Under the pieces are notes generated by a model. It searched no databases. It was given only the letters and a program-made list of their open reading frames with translations, and was not told the DNA's origin. Below are positions 11,440-22,500 of a DNA stretch of 64,000 nt, one piece after another; within the stretch, counting starts at the first letter, position 1; every line of letters starts with the position of its first letter. Origin of the DNA: Prostheceraeus crozeri (Eukaryota; Platyhelminthes; Polycladida; Euryleptidae). Location: the NCBI GenBank assembly GCA_907163375.1, contig CAJQUW010016949.1, positions 103,501-167,500 on the forward strand. Direction: 5' to 3'. Both the position numbers and the translations under genes were made by a program.

Positions 11440-11776
11440 AGATGTGCTGATTGTATGAATGTTTATCAAATTGTGAAGACAGATTGCAGTCTGAATTTAC
11501 AATGTGGTGAATTTTACATAGGTAAAACCGCTCGGATGTTGAAGACTATACCAGGAACACAAGCGTGCTATAGAAAATAAAAGCAGCATTAGCGCTATAT
11601 GGCAACACATCAAAGACAAAAACGACGGTAGGCAATGGAAACTTTCAGGTCGGTTTCATTGGCAATTACTGTTCAACACACGAGACACAACAATTGCAGA
11701 GGCTAATGCAATCACACATCTTAAACCCACAATCAATAGACGACACGAACTTCCAGACTACAATCTGTCTTCATAA
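11440..11776 (+). pseudogene. Penelope-like element, GIY-YIG endonuclease fragment
   Basis: The forward strand encodes NVYQIVKTDC, then CGEFYIGKTARML (the YIG half of a GIY-YIG nuclease), then AIWQHIKDKNDG, and ends ANAITHLKPTINRRHEL before a TAA. The spacing and the closing E-x-x-x-I-x-x-x-KPTIN motif are those of the C-terminal nuclease of Penelope-like retroelements. The reverse transcriptase is not present and the fragment is broken. A second Penelope-like tail lies at 63111-63317. Confidence 0.7.
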
Positions 11777-12025
11777 TTTGATAAACAAATTTGCAGAAAT
11801 TAGAAAAATATGGATAATTGAACTAAGATGATCGAAAAAATGTCCATGTGAAGAAAGAATCGGGTTAAGACAGGGCAAATATGATTATTAAAGCCCCATG
11901 TTTCGACATGTCTCTCAGGATCCACACTTATGTGTCCCATCTCTAGCGATTACTGAAAGCGTCTGACAGTTTATACCACATGCACAACTTTTTATTTGAC
12001 GGTCGTTTTTTCATTCACTGCAACT

Positions 12026-12875
12026 GACCCTTTAAGGACGGCGCTCGGTCAACGACCCGCGGCGAGCAGTCAATGATCGCTTCCTAAATTTCATTGTTGT
12101 GCAGTGTGGCTTGCTGGGGTACCTACACGGCAAGCGATCGCTGACCGTTCTAATGGTATCCTTGCACACGTGTTCTATTGATGCGCCGCTGCAGATGCTA
12201 CGTGAGTCACCGCATCGAACCATTACGACTGTCGAGTTGCATGACAAATTAGCACTTCCAGAGACCACTTCCTACAAAATTCTGAGATTCATTAGATTTG
12301 CAGACTATCAGAATTTGAATAACAATGGCTCGTCATTCAGCTCAAATTCAGATACTGTTTAACAAAATATTACAGCACCGGGGACACGTGCTTCATCGAC
12401 TTCATTGCACCGGAAACAGCACATCGCAGGAACCTCAGATCTAGGCTGCATCGACTTCGGAGTACGACCATCAATGCGATCAACGGAAAGAACTTTATCC
12501 ATCGATTGATACTTCTCACTGACTTCTTATCTTCTCCCTTGATTACTTGTAATCGTACGCGTCTCTGTCAATTCGAAACATAGCATTATTATTATTAAAT
12601 CTGCGTGACTAATACATTGATCTATCAATCCGCAACGGTCATTGACCGATCACTCACACTATCCGGCAAGCGGTCGATGCTCGCCTTTTTGTAGCTGTGG
12701 TTTGGGTACGTCAACACACTTTCTTTTTGGAATCAACAATGTTTTTGCAGTCAGAACCCTATAATCTATTAGCCACTTGTCTATTTGCATAATTTTGTTT
12801 TTTCTTTATTCGTAAATTCACTGGAAAAATGCCGGCTTTGAGATACTTTATACTTATAGCAGGACCTAAAGGGTT
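12026..12875. mobile_element. Possible piggyBac-type MITE
   Basis: The left end reads GACCCTTTAAGGAC and the right end, reversed, reads AACCCTTTAGGTCC, giving near-matching inverted ends about 850 bp apart. Subterminal GGCGAGCA and GACCGTT/CGATCGCTGACC words recur near both ends in opposite orientation. CCCTTT-type ends are usual for piggyBac elements, but TTAA is not preserved at the borders (CTGA and TTAG). No transposase is visible inside. Confidence 0.4.
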
Positions 12876-12879
12876 AGTA

Positions 12880-13916
12880 TTTTCATGGGCTTCTTATTAG
12901 AGAAAAACTGTCCGCTGAAATGATCGCGTTGTTAATTTTACTGTTGGCATATTATTGATGATGATACTTTTGTCACACACGATAAACTTGGCTTCGTTTG
13001 TTCTCTATATTTGCATAAGATCTCTGTCCGCACGGTACAATTTATATTTTAATTTTACATCAATATTTTAATGAGGAATATACTAGTGAAAAAAATGTGC
13101 TTGGCACTAGTAATTTGCTAGCACATAGCACTAGCATTTTGCTAGAACCTGTGTCCATCAAAATAGCAATACACACTCCATAAAAATGCCAAGATTATGC
13201 TCTTTGGTTTTAGAATCATTTCTTGCTATCATTTAGAATCAACATGCAAACGCTTGGAAATCACATACTTAATAATGAAAACGATCATGTTTTGATAAAC
13301 TTTTCAGAAAAATTAGTATAGTGCTAGAAAAATTCTCCGTACCACCTTTTCATCCGTAAAACCTTTTTCACTGGGATGATCTCCTCAAGATTGTTTTGAA
13401 ACTGATTTTGATCATTAATTGAGAAGCAATCGAATCCATGATGTCATGGTGTCGCTGTTGATACTGTATCTCCTACTGTTTTAAGTTTGCCCTTTTATGG
13501 CGATACAGGCTTCTTCGCTCTATTTCCTTTTTCGGCTGCCAAGCCCGTTCGTTTTTGTACAGTCCACGCGTACGTGTTCCTCACATGCTTCCCCTCGACG
13601 CTTGCCATAAGCGACTTCGACCTCCTCTCAGATCGCAAAGGCCTTCCGTTGTGAGCAACCTATATGGTGGACATCGAGGTCGCTGGCTGTAGATCAAGGG
13701 AACATCCCTGTGGGAACGAATCTTGCGAAAAACTGGCGAATGTCAGCTGCAGAATATCATGCTAAAGTTCAGTCATATTCGCGGGATATTCGCTGGCGAA
13801 GTTCGCCGGCAACAATTCGCACTCTATATGTCACCTTTTTCTTTTGACTTTCTCTCATATTTTCTTAAGTAATCCGCCTCTACAGCCGAGGCTCTATTCT
13901 CTCCCTCACCTCCTCA
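12880..13916. other. No recognised feature
   Basis: No supported gene. A CT-rich stretch at 13880-13924 precedes the hAT-like element and provides its CCTCCCCC target duplication. Confidence 0.4.
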
Positions 13917-14550
13917 CCTCCCCCTAGTGATGCAAAAGGAAAATTTTCCAGTGGAAAATTTTGAAATTTATTTTTTGGTGATTGACATTTTTCCTTTGTT
14001 TTGGAGACCTGTTGTAGTCGCTTGAAAAGACTATGCAATATGCAAAGACCAAAAACTTCTCTATCATTCCTGCATGTTACCTTTTGGAACCATGTACCCT
14101 TTCCATGTCTATTTCAGATCATCCCAAATGAATTTCAGATATTAGATGGATTTCAGATTTCTCTAATTGAATTTCAGATATCTATCAGAAACCAAACTTT
14201 GAAAGGATCTTAAATTCAACTGGAGAATCTCCAATTCATCTGGAAATGTCTGAAATTCATTTGGGTAGATCTGAAATCGATTTGGAACTATCTGAACCAT
14301 GAGGTAGAAATGGAAGATGTGCATGAAGTTTGTCCTCAACGAAGATCGGACAATATGCCAGCACTTAGAAACTGTCATAGATATTCTTCTACTCATTACA
14401 GATATCTTTTGTTTCCAAATATCTCACGAGTTTACAGTCTTCCAATATGGTCGCTCATGTATTGCGTGGACTGTGTGCTTATTCTTCACATATTCATCAA
14501 CATATGGAGAATTTGTATCACTATGATCAAGGCTGCACAATAAAGCTTAA

Positions 14551-17500
14551 CCCACTAATACCCATGGTAGCATAATCGCTACCAGATATTTGAAGCTCTC
14601 TATTCGCCAAGCCATGTGCCTAGGAAGGAAAATTTCATACTGACGCTATCATGTGACGTCATGCTACGAGTTTAAGTGTGCTATTTTTCCTTTTTCGATG
14701 CTGTCGCGTATTTGACAATCAGTTTCATCATACCATCATGGCCGACGGTGACAAGGTATGTATTCCCACAAGTCAATCTTCTAGACGCAAACGAATTAAT
14801 ATGGCATATCATGCATTTTATGAAAGCTTATAACCCACACAATAAGGACAGAGCATAATGCGGCTGAGGAAATTAGGTTGAGTTGGATATTTTTGATGGT
14901 GGAGCAAATGTGCTACAATGGGCATTCAATCACTTTTTGCAGGGGTGGTAGCAAATGTGCTACATAATCGCACAATGTTCAATACTAGATTCAATACTAA
15001 TACTTTAAAAGAGAATATCAGGATGACTGCTATAGTCATTCAAAAAGGATTCGACCTATCGACCTTGGGGGGTCAGCGGCCAGTTTGCTGCACCTCATAC
15101 TAGTGCGCCGCTGGGCTTTCTGTTAGACAAACGTGTGTGATGCGTGCTGTTTGCTATCACTCTTCTCCCATGTGACTCTAAATTCATTATCGTGCTATGA
15201 ATAAAACTTCGTGAAGATTCAGTAAATATTGGTGTTGACTTGCTGTTTTGTAACACTATAAAATCCTGATAGGCTTAGATTGTAGTCATCATAAAGATAG
15301 TTGGGCCCATAAGCTTACATGTGCGACACAGCATGCAAGTAGGCCATATCGCATTTCATGATTATGAAATGTGATAATTCAATAGGTCCCAATAAAAATG
15401 CATGTAGAATTTGTGGAACTATTTTAGGATAGGAAGTTATTGCTGACTATTATGTCGACTGAAAGATAGTATTCTTCTCTTTCAGCCAACACGAAAAAGC
15501 AAAGCAATCGCGATTGAAAGATTGAACGACTCCACATTCAGCAGAGTACGAGGTTCTAATCAGAATACATTCGATTACTTTGATGGAAATGAGAGTGGCG
15601 AGGGTGCAAGTTCCGATGAAGAAGATACTGTTCTTGCAGTGATTCATGACGTGCTAGATAGAGGCGACCAAGGTGAGGAAGAAATAGAAGATACTTCGGA
15701 TGAAATTGCGGTTGTGCCAACAGGAACAGAAAGAAAGAAAGATCAAGTACGACGTTGGAGAAAGAAAGACTTTCAACCTAATAGTCAAACGTTTTCTCAT
15801 GAATTCGACACGCCAAATGATTTGAAATCTCCCCTAGAATATTTCAAAATGTTCTACAGTGATCAGATTTTCGAAAAGTTGGCAAAAGAGACAAACACTT
15901 ATTTCTTTCAAGAAAAAGCTCCACAGTTGTTGGGAACCAATCCAAAAGAGATGGAAATGTTTGTTGGAATGCTACTAAAAATGGGCATTGTCAAGATGCC
16001 TAACATCAAAGATTATTTTGCACAGGAGACCATGTACGAGCCAGTCGCTTCTGTTATGTCAAGGAATAGATTTCAGCAGTTATCTCGCTACTTGCATTGC
16101 GTTGACAACACAGACGAGAACATAGACAGAAACGATAGAACTTGGAAAATTCGGCCATTTCTCGATCTTCTGCGTCAGAATTTTTTGAAGGTATCGCCTG
16201 AAGAACATCAGGCTGTTGACGAAATCTCAATAGCATATAAAGGGCAAAAAGGACCACGCCAATATAATCCTCAGAAACCCCACAAGTGGCATTTCACTGT
16301 GCACGCAAGAGCTGGTTCATCCGGTTTTGTTTATGACTTTGAAGTGTATACTGGATCCAAGCATGAAATCCCTAGCGAGTGCGGGGTGTCTGGGGACCAT
16401 GTCTTGCGATTATGCGAAAGCCTGCCGACTGGAATTCCGTTCAAAATATTTGCAGATAACTATTTTGTTTCGTTGCCCCTCGTTACCAAGCTGAGGGAAA
16501 GAGGATTTCACTTCACAGGTACCTTTAGACAAAACAGAATTCCGATCAATTTTGAATCAGACAAAACTCTAAAAGCCCAAGGGCGTGGATCGTCGGACTA
16601 TAAAGTCAATGAAGATGGTAATATGATTGCCGTCAAATGGTTCGACAATCGTTCTGTCCATCTGATCTCAACGTATGCTGGAGTCGAAGAATCAAGACAA
16701 ATTCAACGATATGACCGCAAGTCGAAAGAATATGTCAGCATTACATGCCCAGAAATTATCACGGAGTACAATGCTTTCATGGGAGGAATCGATCTAATGG
16801 ACAGTCTTGTGTCATTGTACAAATACAAGTTTCGAAGTATCCGGTGGCCGATGTTCATTTGGCATCACATGACGCATTTGGCATTGGTGAATGCATGGCT
16901 TTTTTATAGGAGAGAAGCTTCACAAATGGGATTACCAGTGAGTACCGCCAATATTCACTTAGGCCTCTTCATCATGAAATCGAGATATACATACATGTTC
17001 ATTGAAACTTCGTGCAGGCTAGATGGATGCGAGAATAACATTATCTGTCCATGTTTGTTCTTTTCCTATAGCCCAAAGTTCATTTAGGCTACTGAATGCA
17101 TGTTTTCCTCTCGACGTAGCAATGTTTATTTCATATAATCTCATGTTATTTCAAGCATCTTATTTCGATTTTGCAGTTCAGTTTTGCAGGCTAAGGACCT
17201 AAACAGAACATGAAGTCATTTGATTTCATCTTTCTCATTCGCACAGGCATGTCGTTTCTATTTTACGCGTACTTATTGATCTTTATATAATTCTTGATCT
17301 TGTAAAAATCTTTCGTGCATGAATAGAGAATAATGAATGTTAGCTTGATCATTTCCAATAGACAATGGAAACACTACAAATAGGCTATATGTATGAGTAT
17401 TATGATAATGATGAAACTACATCTTTGAATCCGTGTATAGTATACAAGTAGGTTTCATTTCTGTATCTGTATTTTCCAGACCGAACCGCTGAAGACCTTT

Positions 17501-18074
17501 CAACTTCAAGTAGCCGACGGTCTTGTGAAGCTGCAGAAAAGACTAGGTCGGCCATCTTTTCTAGAGGACCTGATCCCGGCACGAAAACGTCCAGCAATAA
17601 GGTGCTCCAGGACCGACATGGCCATTCGGTATGATTGTGTCGATCATTTTCCGATCCACAAGGAGAGCAGAGCACGTTGTTACAATTGTGACTCAAGATC
17701 CATTTTTACTCACATCTTCTGCTCGAAATGCAATGTCTACTTGTGTCTTACAGGAAACAGAAACTGTTTCTTCAGCTATCACCATCCAGCTTGAAACTCT
17801 TTTGAGTCCTAAATACATAGAGATGATCTTTGGAAAACAAAGTCTTTTGATTGTCTTTATTAGACAATATTTGATTGAAAAAAAGTGAATTCTAATTTTC
17901 TTGCAATTGTGGCATAAATGCCCATGGTTGCAAATCTGCTACCGGCCCTAACTTTGTCTGAAGACCAGATATCTAAATTTTTATTTAATTAAGTTGATCT
18001 CTGATGTCTAATACACTATCCACATAATTTTAAAATTTTTCGTCCAATGGGAACTACCCATGGGTATTTACGGG
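14551..18074 (+). mobile_element. piggyBac element, apparently complete
   Basis: The inverted ends read CCCACTAATACCCATGG on the left and, reversed, CCCGTAAATACCCATGG on the right. TTAA lies directly outside both (14547-14550 and 18075-18078), the hallmark target site and duplication of piggyBac. Length is 3524 bp. It carries one spliced transposase gene with all three catalytic aspartates and the C-terminal zinc domain. It sits inside a non-autonomous hAT-like element, so it arrived later. Confidence 0.9.
14738..17794 (+). CDS. piggyBac transposase, three exons
   Basis: Exon 1 is 14738-14755 (ATG, six codons, MADGDK) with donor GTATGT. Exon 2 is 15486-16937, preceded by CTTCTCTTTCAG. Exon 3 is 17480-17794, with donor GTGAGT at 16938 and acceptor ATTTTCCAG. 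All junctions are in phase 0, giving about 595 residues, a usual length for the family. An acidic N-terminus (DEEDTVLAV region) is followed by the RNase H-like DDE domain. Catalytic aspartates are at about 251 (AVDEISIAYKG), 330 (IFADNYFVSL) and 442 (FMGGIDLMDSL). Exon 3 adds the cysteine-rich DNA-binding domain: CYNC, then HIFCSKCNVYLC and CFFSYH. If intron 2 were read through, the zinc domain would be lost. No stop or frameshift is seen in the spliced frame, so the gene looks intact. Confidence 0.88.
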
Positions 18075-18499
18075 TTAACTTTCAAGCTAACAACCAAACT
18101 TCAAAATTATTTTTGCTCCAGATCTTTCACATTGCATGAAATTATACCTCTATTGTAAAGCAAGATTCACGTTATCCCAAACGGTGTCTGTGTGATAATC
18201 AAAAATGCTAACAAATTAGCACAAGCCACTGGTGGCAAAGGAATGTTCAAAAATCCGCGGACGGAACTCGTAGTGCTACGATCGCTTTAATCGAAATAAT
18301 GATGAAATAAAGAGTTTTAGACCCATTCTATTGGTATAGGCTATGTACCTGCCTCGGCTGCGGAAGCGCTCAGATTATAGGGCGTATCACAAAAATCAAA
18401 ACTTTCAAAATTTTCCATAATTTTCCAATTTTTTCCATAATTATCCATGGAAAATTTTGATTTAAAATTTTCCGGAAAATTTTCATCACTACCTCCCCC

Positions 18500-19315
18500 A
18501 CATATGGCTAATCTATCTAAGAAATAAGTGCAGACTATCATTCTTTGATAATGATAGGAATATAGAGAATCCGCTTATCAATTTTCATAACATCTCTTGA
18601 CATTCAATAATTTACAACAATGACAAATATTTGAATAATATCATAGTATTTACTGCGACATTTATGGAAGATAAATACTCTTTTTAGTTTAAGCCTTCGT
18701 GAATTAAAAAAGATCCCTTTTTATCACATCAGACTGAGTATAAAATATATTTTCATGTGAAGGTAATATACGAACATTACTACTTACCACTAATTAGTTG
18801 CTACAATATCCACGATTTCGCCGGTTGGCGAAAAATCAGCTCGCATTAGTAAACAAATATCTACCAACTAATTATAGCAACTTTTTCGCCACCTGTCGTT
18901 TTTAATTTTACACATGTTTTTGGATAAATGATGACCATTTTCACATGCGGAGATAGTTTTTACTCCAAAATGAACCTTTAAAAAAATTATCCACAAAATC
19001 GCTACCTCGCCAGATAATCTGTTGATATTAGCAAGATGCGTTCCCACAGGGAATAAGCGAAGAACAAGTTATTAAAATACCAATATTATATTCCGTCTTT
19101 TGGTTGGACAGCGAAAATACAAGTCATCACAAAAGCCTTTCTGCAATTTAAATTGATTCATAAAATTATGTGATAATTCATTCTAAAATATTTCAAATCA
19201 TTATATGATGAAAGGCTACTAACAGCACATTCCTGATCAGAGGGGAGATTGAGAATGGACGAAATGTTAATAGAGCGAAACAAAATGTTCACTTCTTTTG
19301 CAAATAACCGAAACA
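18500..19315. other. No gene; downstream of the NCOA4-like gene
   Basis: AT-rich. It probably includes the 3' UTR of the minus-strand gene ending at 19316. No repeat family identified. Confidence 0.4.
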
Positions 19316-19573
19316 TTATTGCAACCATTTAACTTCTAGAGGTTCCTCTTCCACAAAATTCATCTTCTTTCGAAAATATGACAACAACCATTGCTCGTCC
19401 TGAGAACTTTTACGGACACTGCTTGGTTTATTGACAATGGATGATTCTGTAGACGAAGATCGCATCAACCATTTCCCCATATCTTCATCGACGTGTTGAA
19501 ATTTGAAATTACTGCTAGTGATACAAGGACTGTCTTCATTAACCGCCGGTTGGTAATCCTTCAACCAATATTC
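19316..19573 (-). CDS. NCOA4: NCOA4-like exon D (C-terminus and stop)
   Basis: The acceptor is TTTATTTACAG right of 19573 and the exon is in phase 0, compatible with exon C. It encodes 85 residues beginning EYWLKDYQPAV. Further motifs are DMGKWLMRSSS, then SSQDEQWLLSYFRKKM, then EVKWLQ before TAA at 19318-19316. Repeated W-L motifs spaced through an acidic/serine-rich tail are the signature of the NCOA4 C-terminus (human ADWVLPGKK, EDKWLLRKK, KEKWLYRTPLQM). The intron separating it from exon C is about 14.7 kb and contains the 9.5-kb transposon. Confidence 0.78.
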   Translation of the reverse strand, partial: EYWLKDYQPAVNEDSPCITSSNFKFQHVDEDMGKWLMRSSSTESSIVNKPSSVRKSSQDEQWLLSYFRKKMNFVEEEPLEVKWLQ

Positions 19574-22500
19574 CTGTAAATAAAAGGAACTCAGATAAAA
19601 TATCTGTTCATAAGTGAACGCATACTTACTTACGACTAGACAACTACAAAATCATAAATACATTTCAAAGTCAACCTTGCTGCAATCGATAGAACTCGTG
19701 AAGTTCGATCGACAGAAAGATTAAAGCCCGCTATGAGCCACAAGCACGAACAACCGCACTTTAACACATCTCGGTGTCAGTGCTACTTGATGCGTTGTAG
19801 TTGATAATGTACACACATAGCATGAAGATAAATACAAACTTGTCTTTGCAATGTCATCCAAAGTAAAAAAAACTCCTGTTTCTGACCGTAAACATTATCT
19901 GAAGCAGATGATCGAATTTTTTGGATCTGCAGTATGTCATCAATTTGTAGTGCCCTCTTCTGAATCCAACCTCATCAACAGAAGAAAATTGGAGCGCAAG
20001 TTTGGCCTCAACCGCCTTGACGAGCTCCTTTCATTAGTGTATGGACTACAACACCGACAAATGTGTTGGAAACACTTATGAAGCTAATTCCGTGGCTTCT
20101 TCTACAATCTTGACTTTCTATGAAAGAAGGATCTCTTGAAACGCTCAGTGCTACGAAGGAAAGTAACAAAGAAAGATGACTGCTTTACGGTGTTCGAAAT
20201 GCAATATCAATTGGAATTCATGCCGCACATTAACATTAGTGAAGAGTAAGCTGTTTCGATTCAAATTCCTTGATGCGACTTTCATTCATCAGTCAACGAG
20301 ATATATTTTCGCTCTGCTGTGCTTTTAGATTATTTCGCGTTCACTCATCGCATTCTTTCCCTTCGATACATGTTGAATATGACAATATAATGTCGATACA
20401 ACATGTCACCAAGCGTGTGAAGCTGTGCACCTTTGAATTAACATGTGTTCAGACATGCGGCTAACTGCTAAGACAGATCCTTGACTGATGATACTTGCAG
20501 ACTCTTACAAGTAGAGCTGGATTAATCAATCAAAATCTTAATCAATTAACTTTTTGAGGCTAATCATAATCACGTCATTGAAATTTAGTTCAATCATTAA
20601 TCTCAATCATAATCAAGGTTTTGAAAATTTAATCAATTATTAATCATATTCAAAATCACGTAAATTAATCAGCAAATTTGATTAAATTTAATTTTAGTCA
20701 TCCGAACATCAGTTGAGATCAGAACTCGGCCGTCCATGGCACAGTGACAGCTAGACTAAAGTACTTACGTATACGTAATTGTGTACTTACGAAAAGTACA
20801 CGATGTTGTCGAGAGTCCGAGTTGTTGATGCATAGCCATGAACATGCGTTCACGCCTCATCATGGAATATTTTCCCTATGATGTTCTCTCTTTGCGTGTG
20901 CCTTAGATAATCAAAACATACTCAATTGACCACTGGATTCAATATTTTCGTCAATTAGTACGCTACGATGTCGCTGACAAAATCGAATAATAACAGTAAA
21001 AAACTAATTCAATACGCTTATTAACTGAATAAGGAGATTGAGTTTAAATAAAAACTGCTATCACTACTCAAGCCTTTTTATCACGATTCAAATTATTACC
21101 TAAACGCACTAAAATTAAACATAAACATTACACTAAAACATAGACTGGACAATGTGCCTGAAAGACGTAATAAACATCATATTCAACCTATTCAGCGTTC
21201 ATGATAAAGTGTTTGACCACATCAATCATAGTCGCCATTTTGAACACATTAATCAATCATAATCATAATCAAGCCGATAGCCGCCTTAATCATAATCACA
21301 TTCTTCAACACTTCAATCAATCATAAATATAATCAAACTTTTGAACACTTTACTCATGATCTCAATCATAATCAACATTTTTAAATATCGTACACAGTGG
21401 GTAATGACACTAAGTTTTAGCTAAAATTTAATCAAAGAGTTACGTCTACAGTTATTAAGATGCTTCGAAAGATACAGGAACACCTGAATTCATAAAGCGA
21501 GTGAATAACTTCAGCGCTTAGGGTCATAAGTTGACTGCCGATTAGGTAATTTTCCATTTCCTGGAGAAAACACGGAAATGCTAATATTACTTAAACCTTC
21601 AATCTGCTGATTTCTAATGGATTAACATGCATTTTATTTTATCATACCTCTAGATAAATTGGACAGTGAACAGGGTATAACTCCGCAAAAGCGTGTAGTC
21701 GTAGCAACAGCCATAGTCACCATTTCACATGTCTCATTTTCAGCCTGATTCTCTGCAAAAATTCGTGCCGACGCTAGGACCACTAACTGCTAATGAAAAA
21801 TAACAACGTTTGATGATCAGAATAAATTGAAATAAACCGATATAACAGTTATCATAGGAAAGCGGTAGCCTCTGCCAACAATTTTTAGCGGACATTTGCT
21901 AGATGAGCTAGTTGACTGAGCAGTTAAATAGAAAATGCTGAAAATAGAAACCAATCATTTACAGGGCGATTCCATAAAAAGTGAGCCTGAGGTACTCATT
22001 TTTAAAATAGATGGAATGTGTGTCTATTGGACGTTTTTATTTCATAAATACGCCAAATCATCGGGTGAAATTGTTTTTGTAGCGATAAAACTTGATTCTT
22101 GCCAGTTACATCCATTTACACCTTTTCCAGATCAATAAGCGCAAACTTAAAATCATTTGAAGGAATCTCAAATCAATTGCAAACGACACATCTCAGATCA
22201 ACAAGCGGAGTTCTCAGATCATTAAGCGCAGATATCTCAAATCAATTGAATTTCAAATCTCAAATCAATTGAATCATTCTTTTTTTCAATAATCACATTC
22301 GAAAATCAAAAAAAGACGATGGAAGGCTCTCCATTAAAATTCAAATTCAGTTGTTCATTTCAATAATGCGATGCTATACATACTTGTTAGAAGTCTGTGA
22401 TAAACTCCCGGTTGGAAATATATGTTAGACTGACCATATTTCGAGAGAGGACTCATAGCAACCGAATGTTGATTGATTCCGTGAACATACCGAACATGTA

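Larger units (their letters stand above)
13925..18491. mobile_element. Non-autonomous hAT-like element, interrupted by piggyBac
   Basis: The ends are TAGTGATGCAAAAGG (13925) and, reversed, TAGTGATGAAAATTTTCC (18491). The flanks are identical 8-bp copies CCTCCCCC at 13917-13924 and 18492-18499. An 8-bp duplication with TAGTG-type ends fits hAT. After removing the 3524-bp piggyBac element and one TTAA, the core is 1039 bp and has no coding capacity. It contains GAAAATTTTC-rich palindromic ends and a long imperfect stem made of ATTTCAGAT / ATCTGAAAT words. Three further copies of the family lie at 56.7-59.9 kb. Confidence 0.8.

Noticed and set aside
15522-15524. TTG at 15522 as the piggyBac start
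   Set aside because: Not an ATG; an upstream six-codon exon with ATG and a strong donor joins in frame.
16938-17087. Read-through end of the piggyBac frame as the true C-terminus
   Set aside because: GTGAGT at 16938 and an acceptor at 17479 join in frame to the expected zinc domain, which the read-through lacks.
20512-21395. AATCATAATCA blocks as a complete hAT element
   Set aside because: The blocks are in direct, not inverted, orientation and no 8-bp duplication was found.
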